Assembly: GCF_031583065.1 (NCBI RefSeq)
Contig: NZ_CP134053.1
Span: forward strand, 7,109,001-7,173,000
From: Streptomyces sp. CGMCC 4.7035
Lineage (GTDB): Bacteria > Actinomycetota > Actinomycetes > Streptomycetales > Streptomycetaceae
Direction: 5' to 3'
Length of the DNA: 64,000 nt
Under the pieces are notes generated by a model. The model did not search any database. It was not told the DNA's origin and saw only the letters and a program-made list of their open reading frames with translations. Positions 17,145 to 25,170 of this stretch are shown here, in pieces. A program made the position numbers and the translations under genes. Positions within the stretch are counted from its first letter, which is position 1. Every line of letters begins with the position of its first letter.

Positions 17145-19397
17145 TTGCCCAGGTTCAGTGTCATCGTTCCCGCGTACAAGGTTCAGGCGTACCTGGAGGA
17201 ATGCCTCACATCCGTGCTGGAACAGTCGTACACGGACGTCGAAGTGATCGCGGTCGACGACCGCTCGCCCGACGCCTGTGGCGCGATCATCGACGAGTTC
17301 GCCGCCCGTGACGCCCGCGTCCGCCCGCTGCACCTGCCTCAGAACGTGGGACTCGGCAGGGCCCGCAACGCGGGGCTGGAGCAGGCGACCGGCGACTATC
17401 TCCTCTTCCTGGACGGCGACGACACCCTGGCCCCGGACGCGCTCCAGGACATCGCCGACCGGCTGAAGGACACCTCCGACCCGGACGTCCTGGTCTTCGA
17501 CTACGCCCGTACGTACTGGACGGGGAAGACGGTCCGCAACCAGCTCGCCGGCCTGCTCACCGAGCAGGGCCCGGCGCCCTTCCGCCTCGACGACCGCCCC
17601 GGCCTGCTCTCGCTGCTGATGGTGGTGTGGAACAAGGCGTACCGCCGGGACTTCGTCGAGCGTGAGGGCTTCGCCTTCCCGCCCGGCTACTACGAGGACA
17701 CGCCCTGGACGTTCCCGGTACTGCTGACCGCGGACACAATCGCCACCCTGGACCGGGTCTGCGTCCACTACCGCCAGCGCCGCCGGGGCAGCATCCTCGG
17801 CTCGACCAGCCGTAAGCACTTCGACATCTTCGACCAGTACGACCGGGTCTTCGCGCACCTCGACGCCCATCCCGGACTGGCCCGCTGGCGGCCGGTGCTG
17901 TTCCGCCGCATGGTCGACCATCTGGCCACGGTCTTCGTCCGGCGCGGCCGGCTGCCCCGGGGCAGCCACGCCGAGTTCCTGCGCCGGGCCCGGGCCCACT
18001 ACCGCCGCCACCGCGTCCCGGGCGCCCCGATCCGCCCGCGCCATCTGCTGATCCGCTTCGGCAGCCATCGCGCCTACCGCCTGCTGTCCCTGACGTCCCG
18101 CTTCGCGCGCGGCACGAAGCGCCGGGTCACCAGGGCGAGCCGACGCCTGTCCGGCACCGCGCTCCAGGTGCATTACCGCATCCAGCTGCGCCTTCCCCTG
18201 CGCGCCGACCGGGCGGTCTTCACCCGGGACGGGGGCGGATACGGCTGCAACCCGGGTGCCCTGGAGTCCGCGTTCCGCAACCTGGCCCCGCACATCCGCA
18301 CCGCGTGGATCGCACACCCCGAACACCACCACACGATCCCGGCGGCCACCCGCCGGCTGCGGCCCGGCTCGGCCGCGTACTGGACGGCGCTGGCCCGCTC
18401 CAAGTACCTCGTCCACAACGCCGACTTCGCCCCCCGGGTGGTCAAGCGCCGCGGCCAGGTCGTGATCCAGACCCGACAGGGCACCCCGCTCAAGCGCATG
18501 GGCCTCGACCTCCAGGACCGTCCGGCCGTCGCCCGAGGCACGGACTTCGAGCGGATGCTGCGCTCGGCCGACACCTGGGACTACGTCGTGTCCGGCAACC
18601 GGCACTCCACCGTCGTCTGGGAGCGCGCGTTCCCGTCCACCTTCACGACACTGGAGTACGGGCTTCCCCGCAACGACGCCTTCGTCCGGGCGACCTCGGC
18701 GGACGTGGCCCGGCTGCGCCAGTCGCTCGGCATCCCCGAGGGGTCGGTCGCGGTCCTGTACGCGCCGACGTTCCGCGACTACCGCCGCGGCCAGAGCCAC
18801 GCCCTCGACCTGGAGCACTTCCTGCACCGGCTCGGCCCGCGCTATGTGCTGCTGACCCGCGCGCACCCCTCGTACGGCGAGCCGCTGACCCGGGCCACCG
18901 GCGACCGGCTGATCGACGTCACCGGCCATCCGAGCGTCGAGAAGCTGTGCCTGGCCTCCGACGCGCTGGTCACCGACTACTCGTCGCTGATGTTCGACTA
19001 CGCCAATCTCGACCGGCCGATCGTCGTGTACACGCCCGACCGGGAGGCGTACGAGGCGACCCGCGGCACCTACTTCGACGTGCGCGCCTTCCCGCCGGGC
19101 GCGGTCGCGCGCGACGAGGACGAGCTGATCGACATCTTCGCCACCGGCCACTGGTGCGGCTCGCGCTCAGCGCAACTGCGGGCCGCGTTCCGTGAGCGCT
19201 TCTGCCCGTACGACGACGGGCGCGCCGCCGAGCGGATCGTGCGCCGGGTCGTGCACGGGGAGAACGCCTGGCTGCCGGCGGTCGTGCCGTCGACCCACCG
19301 GCACCCCGTCCCCGCCGCCGCGGCGAGTCTGTCGGCCGGACAGCTCGCCACCGTTCCGGTGCCCGGCCGCCCCGTGCCGGTCATCGAGAGCCTCTGA
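17145..19397 (+). CDS. Fused GT2 glycosyltransferase / CDP-glycerol glycerophosphotransferase-like protein (paralogue 1)
   Basis: 750 aa from a TTG at 17145, chosen because it gives the same PRFSVIVP start as the two following paralogues. The N-terminal half (about 1-240) is a GT-A family-2 glycosyltransferase: VIVPAYKVQ, VDDRSPD, and the DGDD metal motif at about 90-93. The C-terminal half (about 370-690) resembles the TagF/TarF polyol-phosphate transferases: YGCNPGALES, RQGTPLKRMG (around 445), NRHSTVVWERAF, YAPTFRDYR, RAHPSYG, and VTDYSSLMFDYANL. The expected HGTP histidine is Gln here. It likely builds or extends a teichoic-acid-like wall polymer at the inner membrane face. First of three tandem paralogues; a Pro/Ala tail of about 40 residues is specific to this copy. 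Confidence 0.85.
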   Translation: MPRFSVIVPAYKVQAYLEECLTSVLEQSYTDVEVIAVDDRSPDACGAIIDEFAARDARVRPLHLPQNVGLGRARNAGLEQATGDYLLFLDGDDTLAPDALQDIADRLKDTSDPDVLVFDYARTYWTGKTVRNQLAGLLTEQGPAPFRLDDRPGLLSLLMVVWNKAYRRDFVEREGFAFPPGYYEDTPWTFPVLLTADTIATLDRVCVHYRQRRRGSILGSTSRKHFDIFDQYDRVFAHLDAHPGLARWRPVLFRRMVDHLATVFVRRGRLPRGSHAEFLRRARAHYRRHRVPGAPIRPRHLLIRFGSHRAYRLLSLTSRFARGTKRRVTRASRRLSGTALQVHYRIQLRLPLRADRAVFTRDGGGYGCNPGALESAFRNLAPHIRTAWIAHPEHHHTIPAATRRLRPGSAAYWTALARSKYLVHNADFAPRVVKRRGQVVIQTRQGTPLKRMGLDLQDRPAVARGTDFERMLRSADTWDYVVSGNRHSTVVWERAFPSTFTTLEYGLPRNDAFVRATSADVARLRQSLGIPEGSVAVLYAPTFRDYRRGQSHALDLEHFLHRLGPRYVLLTRAHPSYGEPLTRATGDRLIDVTGHPSVEKLCLASDALVTDYSSLMFDYANLDRPIVVYTPDREAYEATRGTYFDVRAFPPGAVARDEDELIDIFATGHWCGSRSAQLRAAFRERFCPYDDGRAAERIVRRVVHGENAWLPAVVPSTHRHPVPAAAASLSAGQLATVPVPGRPVPVIESL

Positions 19398-19459
19398 TCT
19401 CCCGAGCCCCGGAGTTCCGCGATGCCCCGCAGGCCCACCCCCACCAGACCCCTCACCTG

Positions 19460-19484
19460 GCGCCCCGCCGGACGGCCGGGGCGC
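19460..19484 (+). terminator. Possible weak terminator between paralogues 1 and 2
   Basis: An 8-bp stem (GCGCCCCG at 19460-19467 with 19477-19484) is followed by a T-containing stretch. A second hairpin (19517-19524 with 19533-19540) lies 16 nt before the next start and may affect translation. Attenuation or processing between the two genes is possible. Confidence 0.4.
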
Positions 19485-19556
19485 TGACGTTCGTTTCCGC
19501 ACTCCCACGACGCACAGGCCCCGGGGCACGAACCGGGGCCCGAGAGAAAGAGCAGA

Positions 19557-21749
19557 ATGCCCCGATTCAGCATCATCGTCCCCGCCCTCGGCGTCGCCGG
19601 CCGCCTGTCCCAGGCACTGGACTCCGTCCTCGCCCAGTCCTTCGGCGACTTCGAGCTGATCCCGGTCTGCGACGCGCCCGACTCCCCGGCGGGCACGGTC
19701 GCCGCCGCCCGTGCCGAGCGGGACCGCCGGGTCGTCCCGCTCACCTCGCCGCCCTCCGGCGGCCCGGGCGTGGCCCGCACCGCGGGGACGGGGGCGGCGA
19801 CCGGGACGTATCTGCTGTTCCTCGACGGCGACGACGTGCTCGCGCCCGGCGCGCTCGCGGCGATCGACGCGCGGCTGGCGGCGACCGGCGACGTGGACGT
19901 CCTCTACTTCGACCACGAGCGGGTCCACTGGTGGGACGCCGAGACGTCCAGTCCCCGGCTGGGCAAGGCGCCCGACGGGGCCTTCGCCCCCGGCCGGGCC
20001 CCGGAGCTGACCGGTGTGTCCGTGCCCGTGTGGAGCGCCGCGTACCGCCGCGCGTTCCTCACCGGGCACGAGCTCACCTTCTCCGCGAGCCACTTCACCG
20101 ACATCGGCTGGGGCGGTCTGGTCACCCTCGCCGCCGAGCGCGTGGCCGTGCTGCGCTCGGTCTGCGTACGGCATCTGGTGCGCCGGCAGGGCAGCCGGCT
20201 GCACAGCCCCGGTGAGCACCAGCTCGACCTTCTCGCACAGGCCGAGCTGGTGCTGACCCGGGCCGCCGAACTCGCCCTGCCCGCCGACCGGTTGAAGCCG
20301 TTGTTCGCGCAGCTGTTCTCCCTCGTGCTGAGAACCGCCGCGCATCCGGAGCGGCTGCCCGCACGGCTGCGCCGGACCTTCTTCCGGCGGGCAAGCCGCC
20401 TCTACCGGCGCCACCGCCCGGTGGGCTTCCGGCCGCCCGCGGGCAGTGTCGGGGTGCAGCACCGGCTGCTCGCGGTCGGTGCCTACAGCGCGTTCCGGGC
20501 GCTGCGGGGCATCAACCAGGGCGCGGCCAGGGTGGTGAAGAAGGCGCCGGTGCCGCGCATGGCGCGCACCCGGCTCCGGTACGCGCTGCGGCTACGCCGC
20601 CCGCTCGATCCGAACCTGGCCGTGTACTGCGCGTACTGGGGCCGTGGTTATGCCTGCAACCCTGCGGCGATCCACACCAAGGCCCGTGAACTGGCACCGC
20701 ACATCCGCTCGGTGTTCCTGGTCGAGCCGGACGCGGTGGACAGCGTGCCGCAGGACGTCGAGTACGCGGTGATCGGCAGCCGGAAGTACTGGGACGTGCT
20801 CGCCCGCGCCAAGTACCTGGTCAACAACGCCAACTTCGCGGACGGCGTCGTCAAACGCCCCGGCAGTGTGCACCTTCAGACGCAGCACGGCACCCCGCTG
20901 AAGAAGATGGGCGTCGACCAGTCGACGTATCCCGTGGTGGCGGCCGCGACGGGCAGTTTCACCAAGCTGCTGGCACGCGTGGACCGCTGGGACTACAACC
21001 TCTCCTCCAACCGGCACTCCACCCAGATGTGGGAGCGGGCCTTCCCGGGGTCCTACGAGGCCCTCGAATACGGCTATCCCCGCAACGACGTCTACTACAC
21101 GGCGACCGCCGCCGACGTCGCCCGTATCCGCCGTGACCTGGGCGTCCCCGAGGGCAAGACGGCCCTTCTGTACGCGCCCACGCATCGCGACTACAGCACC
21201 GGCTTCGATGCCCACCTCGGCCTGGAGGAGCTCTGCGAGGCGATCGGCGACGACTTCGTCGTCCTGCTGCGTGCCCACTACTTCTACGACCGGGGTACGG
21301 CGAGCGGCAGCGGCCGGATCATCGACGTCACGCGGCACCGCTCCTCCGAGGACGTCTGCCTGGCCGCCGACGCGCTGATCACCGACTACTCGTCGATCAT
21401 GTTCGACTACGCCAACCTGAACCGGCCGATCGTCGTGTACGCGAACGACTGGGAGGTCTACCGGGAGACCCGGGGCGTCTACTTCGACCTGATGCAGGAC
21501 CCGCCGGGCCGGGTGGCCCGTACTCCTGAGGAGCTGGCCGCCGTCTTCCGCGACGGCTCCTATGCGGACGACTTCGCCGCCGCCCTGCGCTCCGCCTTCC
21601 GCGAGCGCTTCTGCCAGTTCGACGACGGACGCGCCGCCGAACGCGTCGTACGCCGGGTGCTGCTGGGCGAGCCGCCCGAGTCGATCCCGCCCGTGATCCC
21701 GCTCGCCGAGCGCATCCCGGCCCCGGCCCACGCCCTCGCAAGGAGCTGA
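19557..21749 (+). CDS. Fused GT2 / CDP-glycerol glycerophosphotransferase-like protein (paralogue 2)
   Basis: 730 aa, start ATG 19557. The N-terminal GT2 part keeps FSIIVPALG and FLDGDD, but the usual VDDxSxD segment is altered (PVCDAPDSPAG), so its donor preference may differ from paralogues 1 and 3. The C-terminal TagF-like half is well conserved: YACNPAAIHTKARELAPHI, QTQHGTPLKKMG with His at about 444, NRHSTQMWERAFPG, YAPTHRDYS, RAHYFYD, and ITDYSSIMFDYANLNRPIVVY. The catalytic histidine of the HGTP loop is intact. It is 159 bp downstream of paralogue 1 and 5 bp upstream of paralogue 3, so 2 and 3 are probably co-translated. Confidence 0.85.
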   Translation: MPRFSIIVPALGVAGRLSQALDSVLAQSFGDFELIPVCDAPDSPAGTVAAARAERDRRVVPLTSPPSGGPGVARTAGTGAATGTYLLFLDGDDVLAPGALAAIDARLAATGDVDVLYFDHERVHWWDAETSSPRLGKAPDGAFAPGRAPELTGVSVPVWSAAYRRAFLTGHELTFSASHFTDIGWGGLVTLAAERVAVLRSVCVRHLVRRQGSRLHSPGEHQLDLLAQAELVLTRAAELALPADRLKPLFAQLFSLVLRTAAHPERLPARLRRTFFRRASRLYRRHRPVGFRPPAGSVGVQHRLLAVGAYSAFRALRGINQGAARVVKKAPVPRMARTRLRYALRLRRPLDPNLAVYCAYWGRGYACNPAAIHTKARELAPHIRSVFLVEPDAVDSVPQDVEYAVIGSRKYWDVLARAKYLVNNANFADGVVKRPGSVHLQTQHGTPLKKMGVDQSTYPVVAAATGSFTKLLARVDRWDYNLSSNRHSTQMWERAFPGSYEALEYGYPRNDVYYTATAADVARIRRDLGVPEGKTALLYAPTHRDYSTGFDAHLGLEELCEAIGDDFVVLLRAHYFYDRGTASGSGRIIDVTRHRSSEDVCLAADALITDYSSIMFDYANLNRPIVVYANDWEVYRETRGVYFDLMQDPPGRVARTPEELAAVFRDGSYADDFAAALRSAFRERFCQFDDGRAAERVVRRVLLGEPPESIPPVIPLAERIPAPAHALARS

Positions 21750-21754
21750 CCCCC

Positions 21755-23965
21755 GTGCCCCGCTTCAGCATCATCGTCCCCGTCTTCAAGGTGCAGGGCT
21801 TTCTGCGCGAGTGCCTCGACTCGGTGCTCGGGCAGTCGTACGCCGACTTCGAGGTGATCGCGGTCGACGACCGTTCGCCCGACGGCTGCGGCGCCATCCT
21901 CGACGAGTACGCGAAGCTCGACGCGCGGGTGCGGGTGCTGCACCTGCCCGAGAACGTCGGCCTGGGCCGGGCCCGCAACGCCGGAATGCCGCACGCCACC
22001 GGCGACTTCCTCTTCTTCCTCGACAGCGACGACACGCTCACCCCCGGCGCGCTGCGCGCGATCGCCGACCGGCTGGAGGAGACCGCCGACCCGGACGTCC
22101 TGGTCTTCGACTACGCCCGGACCTACTGGTGGGGCGGCACCCGCCGCAACGCCCTGGCCCAAGTGCTCGCCGAGGCCGGCGACGGCGTCTTCACCGCGGC
22201 CGAGAACCCGGAGATCCTCGAACTGCTGATGGTGGTGTGGAACAAGGTCTACCGCCGGGACTTCGTCACCGAGCACGGCTTCGCCTTCCCACCGGGCTAC
22301 TACGAGGACACCCCCTGGACCTTCCCCACCCTGCTGAGCGCCCGGCGGATCGCGACGCTCGACCGGATCTGCCTGAACTACCGGCAGCGCCGCCAGGGCA
22401 ACATCCTGTCCACCACCAGCCGCAAGCACTTCGACATCCACGACCAGTACGGTCGGGTCTTCGCGTACGTCGACGCCCACCCGGAGCTGGCCCACTGGCG
22501 CCCGTACCTGCACCGCAAGATGGGCGAGCACTGTCTGGACATCCTCGCCAAGCCGGACCGGCTGCCCGCCCGTGACAAGGGCGAGTTCTTCCGCCGCACC
22601 GCCGAACTCTTCCGCGCGCACCGCACCGAGGAGCCGGTTCCCGCCGAGCTGCGGATCCTGGAGGGGAGTTATGTCCGCTACCGGGCCCGGCAGCGGGCCG
22701 CCGCCGTCAAGAAGGCGCTCGACCTGCGTGCCGAGCAGGCCCGCACGATGGCGGCCGGGCGGGTCGGAAACGGCCTGTCCTGGGTGCACGCACACCGCTC
22801 CCTGGACCCGAACCTGGCGGTCTACTCGGCGTTCTCCCACCGTGGCGTCCTCGGTGATCCGGCCGCCGTCCACCGCGCGGCACGCGATCTCGCCCCGCAC
22901 ATCCGGGGCGTGTGGGTGGTGCGCGAGGACCAGGTGGAGCACCTGCCCCCGGGCATCGAGTACGTCACCCCCGACTCCGTGCGCTACCGGCAGATCACCG
23001 CGCGGGCCATGTACTTCGTCAACAACGTCAACTGGCCGGGCACCCTGGTCAAACGGCCGGGCAGCGTGCACATCCACACCCATCAGGGCACCCCGCTGAA
23101 GTACATGGCGGCCGACCTGCTGGGCAAGCCGGGCGCCCGGTACGGCTTCGACGTGCCGCAGATGCTGCGCCGCGCCGACCGCTGGGACTACAGCCTGGTC
23201 GCCAACCGCCACTCCGAACTGGTCTGGGACCGCGCCTACCCGTGCCGCTTCACCTCGGCCCGCACGGGCAGCCCCCGCAACGATGTCCTCGTCAACGCGA
23301 AGCCCGACGACGGGGCCGCGTTCCGGTTCCGGCACGGCATCCCCGAGGACCACACGGTCGTGCTGTACGCGCCGACCCGCCGCGACCACGTCCGGGGCGG
23401 CCACGTCGACCGTTTCGACCTGGCCCGCTTCGCCGAGGACCTGGGCGAGGGCCACACCCTCGTCGTACGGCTGCACCCCTCGCTCGCGGACGGCCCGGCC
23501 CGCGGGATGGGGCTGGCCGAGCTGCACCGGCGGGGCATCGTGGTCGACGCCACCGACGAGCCGCGGGTGGAAGAGGTGATGCTCGCCTCGGACGCCCTGG
23601 TCACGGACTACTCGGCCCTCATGTTCGACTACGCCAACCTGGACCGGCCGATCGTCGTGCACGCCGACGACTGGGGCGCGTACACGGCGAGCAGGGGTGC
23701 CTACTTCGACATCACGGCCGACGCCCCGGGTCATGTCTCGCGCTCGTACCGGGAGCTGGCGTGGCTGTTCGCCTCCGGGTGCTGGCGGGACGAGGAGTCG
23801 GCGCGGCTGCGGGCCGGGTTCCGGGCGCGGTTCTGCGAGTTCGACGACGGGCGGGCGGCGCAGCGGGTGGTGCGGACGCTGATGCTGGGCGAGCCGGACG
23901 TCCCGGAGTCGGTCCCGGCACCGGCGGCCGGCGACCGCGACGTCCTGACGACCGGGACGCGCTGA
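21755..23965 (+). CDS. Fused GT2 / CDP-glycerol glycerophosphotransferase-like protein (paralogue 3)
   Basis: 736 aa from GTG 21755 with AAGGAG 9 nt upstream, inside the end of the previous gene. The GT2 half (about 1-240) is close to paralogue 1 (VDDRSPDGCGAILDEYAKLDARVRV-type stretch, FFLDSDDTL, GYYEDTPWTFP). The TagF-like half has THQGTPLKYMA around 444, where Gln replaces the His of HGTP, then NRHSELVWDRAYP, YAPTRRDHV, RLHPSLA, and VTDYSALMFDYANL. Distance from paralogue 2 in the GT2 half but closeness to 1 suggests duplication followed by specialisation. It ends the plus-strand run; a long hairpin follows. Confidence 0.85.
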   Translation: MPRFSIIVPVFKVQGFLRECLDSVLGQSYADFEVIAVDDRSPDGCGAILDEYAKLDARVRVLHLPENVGLGRARNAGMPHATGDFLFFLDSDDTLTPGALRAIADRLEETADPDVLVFDYARTYWWGGTRRNALAQVLAEAGDGVFTAAENPEILELLMVVWNKVYRRDFVTEHGFAFPPGYYEDTPWTFPTLLSARRIATLDRICLNYRQRRQGNILSTTSRKHFDIHDQYGRVFAYVDAHPELAHWRPYLHRKMGEHCLDILAKPDRLPARDKGEFFRRTAELFRAHRTEEPVPAELRILEGSYVRYRARQRAAAVKKALDLRAEQARTMAAGRVGNGLSWVHAHRSLDPNLAVYSAFSHRGVLGDPAAVHRAARDLAPHIRGVWVVREDQVEHLPPGIEYVTPDSVRYRQITARAMYFVNNVNWPGTLVKRPGSVHIHTHQGTPLKYMAADLLGKPGARYGFDVPQMLRRADRWDYSLVANRHSELVWDRAYPCRFTSARTGSPRNDVLVNAKPDDGAAFRFRHGIPEDHTVVLYAPTRRDHVRGGHVDRFDLARFAEDLGEGHTLVVRLHPSLADGPARGMGLAELHRRGIVVDATDEPRVEEVMLASDALVTDYSALMFDYANLDRPIVVHADDWGAYTASRGAYFDITADAPGHVSRSYRELAWLFASGCWRDEESARLRAGFRARFCEFDDGRAAQRVVRTLMLGEPDVPESVPAPAAGDRDVLTTGTR

Positions 23966-24019
23966 CCGGGACACACTGAGCCGAGCGGATCGAGGACGCG
24001 CCGATCGGGCGCGGGCGTG

Positions 24020-24037
24020 CGTACGGCCTCGTACGCC
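24020..24037. repeat. Extra direct copy of the terminator arm
   Basis: CGTACGGCCTCGTACGCC here is identical to the left arm (24054-24071) of the following hairpin, 34 bp away, so the arm exists twice in direct and once in inverted orientation. Confidence 0.9.
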
Positions 24038-24053
24038 GTCGGACGCGGGGATA

Positions 24054-24095
24054 CGTACGGCCTCGTACGCCGTCAAAGGCGTACGAGGCCGTACG
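24054..24095. terminator. Perfect 18-bp convergent terminator
   Basis: Arms 24054-24071 and 24078-24095, loop GTCAAA, between the converging paralogue 3 and ohr genes. Confidence 0.85.
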
Positions 24096-24112
24096 GTCGC
24101 GCGAGGCGGGGA

Positions 24113-24526
24113 TTACTCGACGACCAGCTCGACCGGGACGTTGCCGCGGGTCGCGTTGGAGTAGGGGCAGACCTGGTGGGCCTGCTCGACCAGCTTGCGG
24201 CCGGTCTCCTCGTCCACGGAGTCCGGCAGCTCGACGCGGAGGGTCACCTTCAGGGCGAAGCCCTCGCCCTGCTTGCCGATGCCGACCTCGGCGGTCACCG
24301 CGGCGTCGCTCACGTCCACCTTCGCAGCGCGGCCGACGAGGCCCAGGGCGCTGCCGAAGCAGGCGGCGTAACCGGCGGCGAAGAGCTGCTCCGGGTTGGT
24401 GCCCTTGCCGTCGCCGCCCAGCTCCACCGGCAGGGACAGCCCGAGGTCCAGCTTGCCGTCGGAGCTGACGGCACGCCCGTCGCGGCCGTGGGTGGCGGTG
24501 GCGACAGCGGTGTAGAGCGCGTCCAT
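24113..24526 (-). CDS. ohr: Organic hydroperoxide resistance protein (OsmC/Ohr family)
   Basis: 137-aa thiol peroxidase that reduces organic hydroperoxides in the cytoplasm using two cysteines. Cys56 (YAACFGSAL) and Cys120 (QVCPYSNATRGN) are the Ohr catalytic pair, placing it in the Ohr rather than the OsmC subgroup. Start ATG 24526 has GAGGGA 8-13 nt upstream. It diverges from a MarR/OhrR repressor, the standard peroxide-sensing pair; S. coelicolor has an equivalent ohr-ohrR locus. Its promoter overlaps a probable repressor operator. Confidence 0.93.
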   Translation of the reverse strand: MDALYTAVATATHGRDGRAVSSDGKLDLGLSLPVELGGDGKGTNPEQLFAAGYAACFGSALGLVGRAAKVDVSDAAVTAEVGIGKQGEGFALKVTLRVELPDSVDEETGRKLVEQAHQVCPYSNATRGNVPVELVVE

Positions 24527-24599
24527 GGAGAAACCATCCCTCTCGAAGTCATGTCCGGCGGCCGGCTCTTCCGTCCGTCCGGACCGCCTCACGAAGACA

Positions 24600-24628
24600 A
24601 TTAGAGCACACAATTCAGTTGCCCACAA
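24600..24628 (-). promoter_or_regulatory. Candidate ohr promoter
   Basis: On the minus strand TTGTGG (24628-24623), 17-bp spacer, TCTAAT (24605-24600); about 65-70 nt of leader before ohr. It overlaps the inverted repeat at 24614-24633, as expected for repression by OhrR. Confidence 0.45.
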
Positions 24629-24633
24629 CTAAA
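24614..24633. promoter_or_regulatory. Probable OhrR operator
   Basis: Inverted repeat TTCAGTTG - CCCA - CAACTAAA (one mismatch in 8-bp arms), overlapping the -35 region of ohr and 27 nt before the ohrR start. An adjacent CAATTCAGTTG (24611-24621) is itself a near-palindrome, so two overlapping half-site pairs are possible. Confidence 0.5.
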
Positions 24634-24659
24634 TGGCATGCACGAGCTATCCTGGAGCC

Positions 24660-25157
24660 ATGACGACCACGCCGATCCCCAGCGCAGAGGCCTCTGCGGA
24701 CGAGGAGTACCTGCGCCTCGAACATCAGATCTGCTTCTCTCTGCACGCCGCCTCCCGCGCCTTCAACGGCGTCTACCGCGTCGTGCTCAAGGACCTCGGC
24801 CTCACGTACCCGCAGTACCTGGTGATGCTCGTGCTGTGGGAGCACGGCGAGCTGCCGGTGAAGAGGCTCGGCGAGCATCTGCGGCTGGACTCCGGGACCC
24901 TGTCGCCGCTGCTGAAGCGGCTGGAGGCGGCGGGCCTGGTCCGACGGGAGCGCAGCACCCAGGACGAGCGGTCCGTGCACGTCCACCTCACGGACGAGGG
25001 CACGGCGCTGAAGCAGCCCGCGCTTCAGGTGCCGCGCCGGATCGCCGCGGCCACGGGCTTCGACCTGGAGGAGATCACCGACCTGCGGGCCCGCCTGGAC
25101 CGGCTGACGGGGATGCTGGACAGTGCGGCACTGGAGGAGACACCGGGCTGCCTCTAG
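24660..25157 (+). CDS. ohrR: MarR-family organic peroxide sensor/repressor OhrR
   Basis: 165 aa. Winged helix-turn-helix typical of MarR (LTYPQYLVMLVLWEHGELPVKRLGEHLRL, LLKRLEAAGLVRRERSTQDERS). The sensing cysteine lies near the N-terminus in EHQICFSLHAAS (Cys25), the OhrR signature; its oxidation by organic peroxides releases the protein from DNA. A second Cys sits near the very C-terminus (PGCL). Start ATG 24660 with CTGGAG just upstream. It most likely represses both itself and ohr from the shared 133-bp region. Confidence 0.92.
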   Translation: MTTTPIPSAEASADEEYLRLEHQICFSLHAASRAFNGVYRVVLKDLGLTYPQYLVMLVLWEHGELPVKRLGEHLRLDSGTLSPLLKRLEAAGLVRRERSTQDERSVHVHLTDEGTALKQPALQVPRRIAAATGFDLEEITDLRARLDRLTGMLDSAALEETPGCL

Positions 25158-25170
25158 CCCTCCTGGAGCA

